37,865 nt of DNA from DAOUAM01 sp034433305 (lineage in GTDB: Bacteria > Chloroflexota > Dehalococcoidia > Lucifugimonadales > DAOUAM01). Of this stretch, positions 15,435 through 23,266 are shown in pieces. The notes beneath the pieces are model-generated. The model worked only from the letters and a program-made list of their open reading frames with translations, did no database searches and was not told the DNA's origin. The DNA lies in the NCBI GenBank assembly GCA_034433305.1, contig DAOUAM010000094.1:1-37865 (forward strand), given 5' to 3'. Position 1 is the first letter of the stretch; every line of letters starts with the position of its first letter. Both the position numbers and the translations under genes were made by a program.

Positions 15435-15933
15435 GCGAGAGCCAGAAGCCCCGGAGGCGCCCGTGGCGCTGGACGCCAGGGGCCAGGCCCTTTCGGCGTT
15501 GCTGCCGGAAGTCCTCAAGGGCTTCGATGTGAAGATAGGCGCCGCGGTGGACGAGGTGGTGGTGACCGTCAGGCCCGAGGACGTGCCCCAGGTCTGCCGC
15601 ATCGCCAGGAGCGACCCCAGGCTGGACTTCGACTACCTTCGCTCCCTGTCCGTGGTGGACTACGTCGAGCGCCTGGAGGTTGTGTACCATCTGTTCTCCC
15701 TGGGCAAGCGGCACAAGCTGGTGGTGAAGACCTCCGTGCTGTCCGACGCCCCTCGCGTGCCGTCAGTGGTGCCGGTGTGGCGCGGCGCCGACTGGTTCGA
15801 GCGCGAGGGACATGACCTGTTTGGCGTCGTCTTTGAGGGCCATCCTAACCTGGCCCCGCTGCTGCTCTACGAAGGCTTTGAGGGCCACCCGGGCCGCAAG
15901 AGCTTCCCGTTCCATGACTACGACGAGTGGTGA
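15412..15933 (+). CDS. nuoC: NADH-quinone oxidoreductase subunit C
   Basis: NuoC is the 30-kDa peripheral-arm subunit that packs against NuoD. The 173-residue protein ends in the signature WFEREGHDLFGVVFEGHPNL ... RKSFPFHDYDEW, a close variant of the family's 'ReaYDmfGi.F.gHpdLrRil'. It starts with GTG at 15412, inside the end of nuoB. The first 20 residues are charged and not conserved. It is a separate gene, not fused to nuoD. Immediately downstream the operon is interrupted by a three-gene toxin-antitoxin-like cassette. Confidence 0.93.
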   Translation: MAQQQRHRREPEAPEAPVALDARGQALSALLPEVLKGFDVKIGAAVDEVVVTVRPEDVPQVCRIARSDPRLDFDYLRSLSVVDYVERLEVVYHLFSLGKRHKLVVKTSVLSDAPRVPSVVPVWRGADWFEREGHDLFGVVFEGHPNLAPLLLYEGFEGHPGRKSFPFHDYDEW

Positions 15934-15964
15934 TGTGGGGCAGGGGAAAGAACGGAGTCCCGCT

Positions 15965-16192
15965 ATGGACTGGTCAGACTACATCTCGACCGACCCTGCC
16001 GTCTGCCATGGTCAGGCCTGCATCAGGGGCACGCGCATTATGGTGTCAGTGGTGCTGGACAACCTGGCTGCCGGTCTGACACCAGAGGAGATTGTACGCA
16101 GTTATCCATCCCTGACCATTGAAGCTGTGCGTGCGGCTATTGCCTATGCAGCCGACCTTGCACGCGAGCGGATTGTCGCGCTGCAGCCATAG
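15965..16192 (+). CDS. DUF433 family antitoxin-like protein
   Basis: This 75-residue protein reads MDWSDYISTDPAVCHGQACI then RGTRIMVSVVLDNLAAGLTP, the textbook DUF433 pattern: 'I..dP.vc.GkpvI.GTRi.v..vl..la.G.s.eeil..yP.lt.e.v.aal.ya'. DUF433 proteins have a winged-helix-like fold and are usually the antitoxin beside a DUF5615 PIN-like toxin, which is what follows eight bases downstream. The ATG at 15965 has CGGAG eight or so bases before it; the open frame extends back into nuoC but that part is a shadow. The TA role is known for the family by gene pairing rather than shown here. Confidence 0.9.
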   Translation: MDWSDYISTDPAVCHGQACIRGTRIMVSVVLDNLAAGLTPEEIVRSYPSLTIEAVRAAIAYAADLARERIVALQP

Positions 16193-16200
16193 ATGGGAGA

Positions 16201-16551
16201 ATGCGTTTTAAAGTTGATGAGAATCTACCAGTTGAGATGGTAGATTTGTTGTGCAAAGCAGGACATGATGCATTAAATGTACTGGACCAGGCCCTTGGTG
16301 GGTGTGCTGATCCAGAAATAGCGGCGATTTGCCAGAGGGAATCTCGCATTATAGTGACTCTTGACACCGACTTTGCCGATATACTGGCATATCCTCCCGA
16401 GCAGTACCCTGGAATCATTGTCTTGCGGCCAAGAAGGCAAGATAAGCCCCATGTGCTCGAACTTTTCACACGGTTAATGGACAAATTCTCGGCTGAGCCG
16501 CTGGAAGGCCGCCTCTGGATCGTCGAAGAGCACCGCGTGAGAATTAGATGA
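16201..16551 (+). CDS. DUF5615 PIN-like toxin
   Basis: This 116-residue protein has the compact PIN-like fold pattern of DUF5615 (Mut7-C-like) proteins. The first acidic residues are in MRFKVDENLP, then LDTDFADI supplies two more acidic residues that would bind the catalytic metal. PGIIVLRPRR and a WIVEEHRVRIR ending follow, as in the family. It would be a ribonuclease-type toxin neutralised by the DUF433 protein upstream. Base composition is visibly less GC-rich than the surrounding nuo genes (for example GTAGATTTGTTGTGCAAAGC), consistent with later acquisition. Its stop overlaps the next gene's ATG (ATGA). Confidence 0.88.
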   Translation: MRFKVDENLPVEMVDLLCKAGHDALNVLDQALGGCADPEIAAICQRESRIIVTLDTDFADILAYPPEQYPGIIVLRPRRQDKPHVLELFTRLMDKFSAEPLEGRLWIVEEHRVRIR

Positions 16552-16748
16552 CTGTTCCAGGGAAAGATACTTATACGGTCGAGGTGGAGGACAAGCTCAT
16601 TGTCATCGAGAATGTGCCTGCAAGGGTCTGCCTTGAAACGGGCGAGCAGTTTTTCGCCCCTGAAACGGTTGAGCGCCTGCAACAGATGGTCTGGGAACGC
16701 AGGAAGCCCAGCCGTATCATGAAAGTGCCAGTGTACGAGTTCGCGTAG
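16548..16748 (+). CDS. YgiT/MqsA-type zinc-finger-like remnant protein
   Basis: This 66-residue protein overlaps the toxin gene by four bases. The core YTVEVEDKLIVIENVPARVC continues with LETGEQFFAPETVERLQQM. It matches the YgiT-type antitoxin domain ('...v.v.gvPa.vC..CGe.yf..ev...l'). However, the N-terminal CPxCG pair is absent and the second cysteine of the C-terminal pair is Thr (CLET), so zinc cannot be bound in the usual way. No helix-turn-helix follows. It may be a decayed second antitoxin or a zinc-independent variant. It travels with the DUF433/DUF5615 pair and would be transcribed with nuo. Confidence 0.75.
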   Translation: MTVPGKDTYTVEVEDKLIVIENVPARVCLETGEQFFAPETVERLQQMVWERRKPSRIMKVPVYEFA

Positions 16749-16769
16749 TCTGACTGAGGGCTCCAGCCT

Positions 16770-17894
16770 GTGCAACTCCAGCAGCAGCCAGCAGACCAGC
16801 TAAATACCGTTGACATGATGGTCAACATGGGGCCGCAGCACCCCAGCACCCACGGCGTCTTTCGCCTGGTGCTGTGGATTGACGGGGAGCGCATCGTCAG
16901 GGCGGAGCCTCACATCGGCTACCTGCACCGTGGCTCCGAGAAGCTGTGCGAGGGCGAGCTCTACAGCCAGATCATCACCCTCTTCGACCGGCTGGACTAC
17001 ATCGCCAACCTCAACGGCGAGTGGGCCTTCTGCCTGGCCGTGGAGAAGCTCATGGGCATCGAGGTCCCCGAGCGGGCCGAGTACATCCGCGTCATCCTCT
17101 GCGAGCTGAACCGCATAGCCAGCCACATGCTGTTCTACGGGGTCTATGGCCTGGACGCTGGCGCCATGACGCCGGTGCTCTACGGCTTTCGGGAGCGCGA
17201 GCGCATCCAGTCCCTCTTCGAGTCGGTGACCGGCGCCCGCATGATGCACAACTACATGCGTGTCGGCGGCGTCAAGCAGGACCTGCCCGACGACTTCCAG
17301 CGGCGCATGGCGGTGCTGCTGGACCAGCTCAAGCGGGGCATCGAGGAGTGCGACGAGCTTCTGTCCCAGAACGAGTTGTTCCTGGCGCGCACCAAGGGCA
17401 TCGGCACCCTCAGCGCCCAGGACGCCATTGACTACGGCGTGTCCGGCCCGGCGCTGCGTGCCAGCGGTGTCCTGGAGGACGTGCGCATCTCCGAGCCCTA
17501 CTCCATCTACGACCGCTTCGACTTCGGCATCCCCGTGGGCACCTACGGGGACTGCTGGGACAGGTACTACGTCCGCATAGAGGAGATGCGCCAGTCGGTG
17601 TCCATTATCGAGCAGGCCATGAAACAGATGGGGCCAGGCCCCATCATGGCCAGCGTCCGGCGCATTGCCAGGCCACCCAGGGGCGAGGTGTACGTGCGCA
17701 CCGAGTCGCCGAGGGGCGACTTCGGCGTGTACCTGGTGAGCGACGGCGGCGACAAGCCCTACCGCGTGAAGGTGCGCGCCCCCTCCTTCGCCAATCTCCA
17801 GGCCCTTCAGCACCTGCTGCGCGATGCCTACGTGGCCGATGCCGTGGTCATCCTCGGCTCCCTGGATATAGTCATGGGCGAGGTGGACAGGTGA
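16770..17894 (+). CDS. nuoD: NADH-quinone oxidoreductase subunit D
   Basis: NuoD is the 49-kDa subunit that forms the quinone-binding site with NuoB and NuoH. The 374-residue protein has MVNMGPQHPSTHGVFRL, EPHIGYLHRGSEKLCE and the family ending LGSLDIVMGEVDR. The probable start is GTG 16770 with GAGGG upstream; ATG 16815 is an alternative that loses only the variable N-terminus. It is separated from nuoC by the toxin-antitoxin-like cassette and from nuoH by 334 bases of repeats. Its final codons are duplicated, with two synonymous-looking base changes, just before nuoH. Confidence 0.96.
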   Translation: MQLQQQPADQLNTVDMMVNMGPQHPSTHGVFRLVLWIDGERIVRAEPHIGYLHRGSEKLCEGELYSQIITLFDRLDYIANLNGEWAFCLAVEKLMGIEVPERAEYIRVILCELNRIASHMLFYGVYGLDAGAMTPVLYGFRERERIQSLFESVTGARMMHNYMRVGGVKQDLPDDFQRRMAVLLDQLKRGIEECDELLSQNELFLARTKGIGTLSAQDAIDYGVSGPALRASGVLEDVRISEPYSIYDRFDFGIPVGTYGDCWDRYYVRIEEMRQSVSIIEQAMKQMGPGPIMASVRRIARPPRGEVYVRTESPRGDFGVYLVSDGGDKPYRVKVRAPSFANLQALQHLLRDAYVADAVVILGSLDIVMGEVDR

Positions 17895-18236
17895 GCGCGT
17901 TGCTGGCCCTCTTCCCCTCGACAAGCTCGGGGCAGGCCCTGGCCTTCCTCCAGAGGGCTAATAAGCTGACAGATTTTGAAGCAAAGGGGATGTGGGGTGA
18001 GGGCAGACGTGCAGACCTCACCCCCGTTCCCCCTCTCCGAATTCGGAGAGGGGGCGCACCAGGCCAGCCCTGGCCCTATACAGCATGGGGTGAGGTCGGC
18101 ACGGCCTGGCCGCCTCCCAGCTACCCTCAAAAACGCTCCGCTTTTGGACGCCAGATGGGGAAGGGACTCATTCTCTCCCCCTTGGGGGGAGAGTCAGAGA
18201 GGGGGCTTTTGCCAGACGAGGTGGACCGATGAGCGC
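17879..18236. repeat. Duplicated nuoD/nuoH junction flanking an insertion
   Basis: CGAGGTGGACAGGTGAGCGC (17879-17898, end of nuoD) and CGAGGTGGACCGATGAGCGC (18217-18236, start of nuoH) match at 18 of 20 bases. Both would read Glu-Val-Asp-Arg-stop in the nuoD frame, and the second also carries the nuoH ATG. The arrangement looks like an ancestral ATGA overlap between nuoD and nuoH that was split by insertion of the intervening 318 bases with a target-site-like duplication. Confidence 0.6.
17905..18208. repeat. Composite palindromic repeat block between nuoD and nuoH
   Basis: The block contains the CCCCTCGACAAGCTCGGGGC motif (17914-17933), then a perfect 26-bp palindrome around GAATTC (18029-18054, arms CCCCCTCTCCGAA / TTCGGAGAGGGGG). 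It ends with a unit of the main family (CTCTCCCCCTTGGGGGGAGAG and on). Small open frames here are repeat-encoded and not genes. Confidence 0.75.
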
Positions 18237-19392
18237 CATTCAGTTCGTCCTGTACGCCATTGGTGCCCTGGCGCTCTTCGTCTTCCTGTCGGTCACCGTG
18301 CTGTTCCTGACGTGGCTGGAGCGCAAGGCGCTGGCGCGTATCCAGATGCGCATGGGGCCTATGCGCGTGGGAGTCCACGGCACCCTGCAGCCCATCGCCG
18401 ACGCCCTGAAGCTGGTGGTGAAGGAGGACATCCTGCCGTCCTGGGCCGACAAGCGGGTGTACTGGCTGGCGCCCCTGGCGGTGTTCATCCCGACGCTGCT
18501 GGTGTGGGTGACGCTGCCCGTGGCCCGGAACCTGGCCCTGCGCCAGCTTGACCACGGGCTGTTCTACATCGTGGCCGTGTCGGTGCTGTCGGTGATGGGG
18601 CTGGTGATGGCTGGCTGGGGCTCGGCCAACAAGTACGCCATCCTGGGCGGCCTGCGCGCCGCCGGCCAGCTTATCAGCTACGAGATACCCTTCATCATGG
18701 CCATACTGGCCGTGGCGATGCTGGCCCAGTCCCTGGAGCTTGAAGAGGTCGTGGACGCCCAGGCCACGTGGGCCTTCATCCTGGTCCAGCCCCTGGGGTT
18801 TTTCATCTTCCTGCTGTCGGGCCTGGCCGAGCTTGGCCGCACGCCCTTCGATATCCACCACGCCGAGTCAGAGGTGGTGGGCGGCCCCTTTGTGGAGTAC
18901 AGCGGCGCTCACTGGGCCATATTCTTCCTGAGCGAGTATGTCAACACCTTCACTCTGGCCGCTCTGACGACGCTGCTCTTCCTGGGCGGCTGGCGCTGGC
19001 CCGAGATGCCCCTGGAGGGCCTGCCGCACCAGGCCCTTTCCATCATCTGGTTCTTTGTCAAGACATATGCCGTCGTCCTGGTTATATTCTGGATAAGGGG
19101 CACCTATCCGCGGCTGCGTATTGACCAGCTCATGGCCCTGGGCTGGAAGATGCTGGTGCCGCTGTCCTTCGTCAACATCGTGGTCACCGGCATCGTGCTA
19201 TTCTACGGGTGGCCCCTGTGGACGCTGTCCCTGATTTCCCTGGGGCTGCTGGCCGGGACGTTCTACGTGGTGTCCCGCTACCCGGGTACCAGCATCGAGC
19301 GGCGGACGGTGAAGGTGTATCCCGCTAGTGGCCTGCGTCAGCCAGGCGCGGCGACGCAGCCGACTAGCAGCGAGACTTCGGCGGTGGGCTAG
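18229..19392 (+). CDS. nuoH: NADH-quinone oxidoreductase subunit H
   Basis: NuoH is the membrane subunit that links the quinone site to the proton channels. The 387-residue protein has about eight or nine hydrophobic segments. It carries the family motifs TWLERKALARIQMRMGPMRV, GTLQPIADALKLVVKEDILP, the E-rich loop around SYEIPF, and LAELGRTPFDIHHAESE. The C-terminal tail (ASGLRQPGAATQ and on) is a non-conserved extension of roughly 25 residues. GAGGTG precedes the ATG at 18229. The preceding gap carries the repeat insertion described separately. Confidence 0.97.
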   Translation: MSAIQFVLYAIGALALFVFLSVTVLFLTWLERKALARIQMRMGPMRVGVHGTLQPIADALKLVVKEDILPSWADKRVYWLAPLAVFIPTLLVWVTLPVARNLALRQLDHGLFYIVAVSVLSVMGLVMAGWGSANKYAILGGLRAAGQLISYEIPFIMAILAVAMLAQSLELEEVVDAQATWAFILVQPLGFFIFLLSGLAELGRTPFDIHHAESEVVGGPFVEYSGAHWAIFFLSEYVNTFTLAALTTLLFLGGWRWPEMPLEGLPHQALSIIWFFVKTYAVVLVIFWIRGTYPRLRIDQLMALGWKMLVPLSFVNIVVTGIVLFYGWPLWTLSLISLGLLAGTFYVVSRYPGTSIERRTVKVYPASGLRQPGAATQPTSSETSAVG

Positions 19393-19415
19393 CCGATGGA
19401 TGGTCGAGGTGTACT

Positions 19416-19949
19416 ATGCTAGGCTTCATCGAAGGGCTGGTCGTTACCCTCAGGACGCTGCTGCGCCGTCCGGTGACAGCCCAGTACCCTGACCCCAGGA
19501 AACGCCTGCCCGTCGCGCCCAGGTACATGGGCTTCCCGGCGCTCCTGTGGGACTATGAGGTCGGGGAGCCTTATTGCACAGGCTGCATGGTCTGCGTCCG
19601 CAACTGCCCCACCCAGTGCATGAGCGCCAGGATGAAGGACAACCCCCTCTACGCCGAGGGCAAGAGCAACCGGCGCAAGATCATAGACGAGTTCGAGATA
19701 AACCTGGGGCGCTGCATCCTGTGCGCCATCTGCGTCGAGGTCTGCAACTTCGACGCCATCGAGATGAGCCACGAGCACGAGCTGAGCAAGTACGAGCGCA
19801 ACGGGAACCGCGCCAACCTGGAGCGGCTGCTGGAGCTGGGCAGGGAGTACCAGGCCGAGACGGGCTGGCAGCCCAAGCAGGAGAAGAACCGGGGCAAGCC
19901 CCGGGAGAAGGCCGAGGCTGGCGCCGTGGCGGGCGAGTCCAGGGGGTGA
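19416..19949 (+). CDS. nuoI: NADH-quinone oxidoreductase subunit I (2x[4Fe-4S] ferredoxin-like)
   Basis: NuoI carries clusters N6a and N6b. In the 177-residue protein the two ferredoxin motifs are C54/C57/C60/C64 (CTGCMVCVRNCP) and C100/C103/C106/C110 (CILCAICVEVCN), with the usual FEINLGRCILC context. The long insertion between them (YAEGKSNRRKIIDEFEIN) is normal for NuoI. The C-terminal 25 residues are Lys/Glu/Gly-rich and not conserved. In the absence of nuoEFG, these clusters would be the entry point for electrons from an unidentified donor, for example ferredoxin. Confidence 0.96.
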   Translation: MLGFIEGLVVTLRTLLRRPVTAQYPDPRKRLPVAPRYMGFPALLWDYEVGEPYCTGCMVCVRNCPTQCMSARMKDNPLYAEGKSNRRKIIDEFEINLGRCILCAICVEVCNFDAIEMSHEHELSKYERNGNRANLERLLELGREYQAETGWQPKQEKNRGKPREKAEAGAVAGESRG

Positions 19950-19953
19950 ACGG

Positions 19954-20448
19954 GTGACGCCTTCCCTCTTTCTGTTCTACCTGGCGGCTGCGCTGACCCT
20001 GGGCGGCGCCCTGGGCGTGGTGATGACCCGCAACATCGTCTACGCGGCCTTCGCCCTGCTGGTGTCGCTGGTGGGCGTCGCGGGCGTCTTCCTGCTGGCC
20101 TTCGCCGAGTTCCTGGCGCTGGTCCAGTTGCTCATCTATGGCGGGGCTGTGGTCATCGTCATACTCTTCGCCCTCATGCTCACCCGCGTCCAGGACTTCG
20201 CCCACTTGACCGACAACAAGCAGTGGCCGCTGGCGCTGGTGGTGGCCGTCGCCATCTTCGGGCTGCTGGCCGCGGCCATCCTGGGCACCCGCGTCCAGAC
20301 CGGCGAGCGGCAGGCCATAGGCCTTGACGTCCTTGGCAACAGCCTCTTCGCCGACTGGGCGGTGCCCTTCGAGGTCGCGTCGCTGGTGCTGCTGGTGGCC
20401 CTGATTGGCGCCGTGGTCCTGGTGCGCAGCAGCGGAGGGAAGGAATGA
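19954..20448 (+). CDS. nuoJ: NADH-quinone oxidoreductase subunit J
   Basis: NuoJ is a membrane subunit next to NuoA and NuoK. The 164-residue protein has five hydrophobic segments. The diagnostic stretches are LTLGGALGVVMTRNIVYAAF, LAEFLALVQLLIYGGAVVIV and FALMLTR. The start is a GTG at 19954, four bases after the nuoI stop. The 3' end overlaps nuoK by four bases (ATGA). Confidence 0.95.
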   Translation: MTPSLFLFYLAAALTLGGALGVVMTRNIVYAAFALLVSLVGVAGVFLLAFAEFLALVQLLIYGGAVVIVILFALMLTRVQDFAHLTDNKQWPLALVVAVAIFGLLAAAILGTRVQTGERQAIGLDVLGNSLFADWAVPFEVASLVLLVALIGAVVLVRSSGGKE

Positions 20449-20762
20449 TTGAGCTGGCCCACTTCCAGGTGCTGAGCGCGGCCCTCTTCGCCATCGGCCT
20501 CTATGGAGTGCTGGCCCGGCGGAGTGCCGTGCTGGTGCTCATGTCCATCGAGCTGATGCTTAACGCCGTGAGCATCAACCTCATCGGCTTCGCCGCCTTC
20601 GCCGACTTCACCCACGCGCAGCGGGCGCTGGGCCAGGTCATCATCATCTTCGTCATCACCATCGCCGCCGCGGAACTGGCGCTGGCCATCGCCATCATCC
20701 TGCGCCTGTACCGCAATCGGTCTTCGGTGAACGTGGACGAGATTGATGTGATGAAGTGGTAA
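20445..20762 (+). CDS. nuoK: NADH-quinone oxidoreductase subunit K
   Basis: NuoK is a small MrpC-like membrane subunit. The 105-residue protein has three segments, with the conserved membrane glutamate in VLMSIELMLNAVSINLI and a second glutamate in IAAAELALAIAIILRLYR. It overlaps nuoJ by the ATGA at 20445 with AGGGAAGGA just upstream, so the two are translationally coupled. A 474-base repeat-containing gap follows before nuoL. Confidence 0.96.
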   Translation: MIELAHFQVLSAALFAIGLYGVLARRSAVLVLMSIELMLNAVSINLIGFAAFADFTHAQRALGQVIIIFVITIAAAELALAIAIILRLYRNRSSVNVDEIDVMKW

Positions 20763-21236
20763 GGCTGTTTCATGGTGCTGTCCCACAACATGGGAATGAG
20801 GAAGCTTTGTCTGGCAGGTAGAGTATATTTGCGTATGACTGGAGCTATGTTGAATTTGACCAGTAGCTACGCATCGGGGCAGGCCACTTCCTTACTCCGC
20901 TGGCGGGAGAAGGTCATGGCCTGCCCTGAGCCTGTCGAGGGATGGGAGAGTATGCCTCAATCCAGGCGTTTCACCCTCGCTTTATACCAGGTTTGCTTGA
21001 AGGTGGCGGGCAAGTCTCTTCTCGCCCGTCGAACGCGTGATGCACATTAAAAACGCTGGTTTGGGCAAGCGCCTCCCCCTCACCTTAGTCCTCTCCCGCC
21101 AGGGGAGAGGAAATACCCCTTCTCCCTCGACGGGAGAAGGTTGGGATGAGGGTGAAGCGCCTGCACGAAGCTGCGAAAGCCGTCTTGGAAAGCCAGTCTT
21201 GCCTGGCAGGGTAGCATAGCCGAGTAGGTAATCTCT
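20763..21236. repeat. nuoK-nuoL gap filled with repeat remnants
   Basis: The gap holds GCCTGCCCTGAGCCTGTCGA (20922-20941), a copy of the block seen at 203, 8054, 17914 and 23213. It also holds a degraded palindromic unit (CCTCTCCCGCCAGGGGAGAGG and CTCCCTCGACGGGAGAAGG, 21088-21140). A short open frame across the first block translates as ACPEPVEG, the well-known protein signature of this repeat, and is not a gene. The first 110 bases are less GC-rich and show nothing recognisable. Confidence 0.7.
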
Positions 21237-23102
21237 ATGCCATTGGGCGACAGCATAGGAATGGAGTGGGCCTGGGTCATACCGGCCCTCAGCGCGGCGG
21301 CATTCTTTCTCACGGTCCTCTTGGGCAGGTCACTGCCGAAGGAGGGGGCCTTCATACCCATAGTCGCCATACTCCTGGGCTTCGTCCTCTTCTGGTTTGT
21401 GCTGGCCGACCTGCTGGCCAGCGGCCCGGCCTCCTTCAGCGTCAACTGGCTGGCCATCGGCGACACGCGCATCACCTGGGGCGTGGTGGTGGACCGGCTC
21501 TCGGTGGTGATGCTGGGCCTGGTGACCTTCATCGCCCTGCTGGTGCAGGTGTACTCCCTGGAGTACATGCGGGGCGAGCCGCGCTTCGGCTGGTACTTCG
21601 CCGCTCACGCCCTCTTTGCCGCGGCCATGCTGGCCCTGGTGCTGGCCGACAACCTGCTCTTCCTGTACATCTGCTGGGAGCTGGTGGGCCTCGGCTCCTA
21701 TCTGCTCATCGGCTTCTACTACGAGCGCCGCTCCGCCGCCGAGGCCGCCAAGAAGGCCTTCGTCACCACACGCATCGGCGACGTGGGGCTGCTCATCGGC
21801 ATCATCCTGCTGTTCCGGGCCACGGGCACCTTCGACATCTCCACCATCTTCCACGTGGCCGAGCAGGGCGGCATAGGGCAGGGCACCCTGAACGCCGCCA
21901 TGTTCCTGATGTTCCTGGGGGCCATGGGCAAGTCGGCCCAGTTCCCCTTCCACGTCTGGCTGCCCGACGCCATGGAAGGCCCGACGCCCGTCAGCGCCCT
22001 GATCCACGCCGCTACCATGGTGGCCGCCGGCGTGTACCTGGTGGCCCGGATGCTGCCGCTGTTCGAGATGGCGCCGGGCGTGCTGCTCTTCGTGGCCGTC
22101 ATCGGCCTGGTCACCTTCGCCTTCGCCGGGACTCTGGCCGTGGTCATGACAGACCTCAAGCGGGTGCTGGCCTACTCCACCATCAGCCACCTGGGCCTGA
22201 TGATGCTCTCGTTGGGTTCCCTGGGCCTGGGCGCGGCGCTGTTCCACCTGGTGGCCCATGGAGTCTCCAAGGCGCTGTTGTTCCTGGGCGCTGGCAGCGT
22301 CATGCACAGCACCCACAGGACCGACATCTGGGACATGGGCGGCCTGCGCCGGGTGATGCCGGTGACGGCCTGGGCCTTCGTCATCGGCGCGGCGTCGCTG
22401 GCCGGCATTCCGCCCCTGAGCGGCTTCTTTACCAAGGATGAGGCGCTGCTGGCCGTGCTGGACCACCGCAGCCCCATCTTCCTCATTGTGGCGCTGGCCG
22501 CGGTGGTGCTCAGCGCCCTGTACATGGCCCGCGTCGCCTTCGTGGTCTTCTTCGGCGAGCTGAAGCACCACAACGAGCATGCCCACGAGTCGCCGCCCCT
22601 GATGGCTGCGCCCCTGGTGCTGCTGGCCCTGGGGGCCGCCACCATCGGCCTGCTGGCCTTCCCCGTGGGCGGCTACCTGGGCTTCAGCGGCTTCGTGTCC
22701 GGTGAGGGCTTCCACCTGGAGGCCTGGCTGACGCTGGCGTCGGCGGCGCTGGCCCTGCTGGGTGGCTACGTGGGCTGGCAGACGTACCTGCGGGGCAGGA
22801 TATCCCACGCGGCCCTGGCGCGGCGCTACGCCGGTCTCCACCGGCTGCTGGTGAACAAGTACTATATAGATGACATCTACCAGTGGGCCATCAACCGCGT
22901 GGTGCTGGCCCTGGGCAGCTTCATCGCCCTCTTTGACCGCGCCGTGGTCAACGACGTTGGTGTCAACGGCTCAAGCTGGGCCGTGATGCTCTCGGCGCTG
23001 AGGCTGCGTTACGTCCAGACCGGCCGGCTGTACAATTACGGCCTGGCCATGGCGCTGGGAATTGTGGCCCTGGCGTTGATATGGTGGGTTGTGCTGGCGT
23101 AG
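21237..23102 (+). CDS. nuoL: NADH-quinone oxidoreductase subunit L
   Basis: NuoL is the distal antiporter-like proton-pumping subunit with the lateral helix. The 621-residue protein has the proton-antiporter core: FAAHALFAAAMLALVLADNL, LYICWELVGLGSYLLIGFYY, AFVTTRIGDVGLLIG, WLPDAMEGPTPVSALIHAAT and DLKRVLAYSTISHLGLMMLS. Conserved lysine, histidine and glutamate residues sit in these segments. The C-terminal part (LLVNKYYIDDIYQWAI ...) is the usual NuoL tail. ATG 21237 has only a weak ribosome site; ATG 21261 is an alternative. Confidence 0.97.
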   Translation: MPLGDSIGMEWAWVIPALSAAAFFLTVLLGRSLPKEGAFIPIVAILLGFVLFWFVLADLLASGPASFSVNWLAIGDTRITWGVVVDRLSVVMLGLVTFIALLVQVYSLEYMRGEPRFGWYFAAHALFAAAMLALVLADNLLFLYICWELVGLGSYLLIGFYYERRSAAEAAKKAFVTTRIGDVGLLIGIILLFRATGTFDISTIFHVAEQGGIGQGTLNAAMFLMFLGAMGKSAQFPFHVWLPDAMEGPTPVSALIHAATMVAAGVYLVARMLPLFEMAPGVLLFVAVIGLVTFAFAGTLAVVMTDLKRVLAYSTISHLGLMMLSLGSLGLGAALFHLVAHGVSKALLFLGAGSVMHSTHRTDIWDMGGLRRVMPVTAWAFVIGAASLAGIPPLSGFFTKDEALLAVLDHRSPIFLIVALAAVVLSALYMARVAFVVFFGELKHHNEHAHESPPLMAAPLVLLALGAATIGLLAFPVGGYLGFSGFVSGEGFHLEAWLTLASAALALLGGYVGWQTYLRGRISHAALARRYAGLHRLLVNKYYIDDIYQWAINRVVLALGSFIALFDRAVVNDVGVNGSSWAVMLSALRLRYVQTGRLYNYGLAMALGIVALALIWWVVLA

Positions 23103-23149
23103 GTCTCCATGTGTTCTCATCTCAGCCCTATCCTGAAGTGGGAGGAAAA

Positions 23150-23240
23150 TTCCTTCCCCCACAGGGGGAAGGAATTTATTCTCGCCTCCTTTGGGGGCGA
23201 GTTACACCTGTCCCCTCGACAGGCTCTGGGCAGGCCTGGT
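23150..23240. repeat. Palindromic intergenic repeat between nuoL and nuoM
   Basis: The repeat has AATTCCTTCCCCCACAGGGG pairing into GGGGAAGGAATT, then CTCGCCTCCTTTGGGGGCGAG, then CCCCTCGACAGGCTCTGGGC (23213-23232). It fills the gap and gives strong hairpins in the nuo transcript. Confidence 0.8.
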
Positions 23241-23266
23241 CTCACAGCCCCCTGACCTGAGGAAGA

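Noticed and set aside
20772..21050. Short open frame in the nuoK-nuoL gap
   Set aside because: Its middle translates the ACPEPVEG signature of a dispersed repeat. There is no ribosome site or family match.
21330..22841. Long antisense open frames over nuoL, nuoM and nuoN (503, 615 and 650 codons)
   Set aside because: They are shadows of strongly conserved nuo genes, with compositions dominated by His, Gln and Gly and no motifs.
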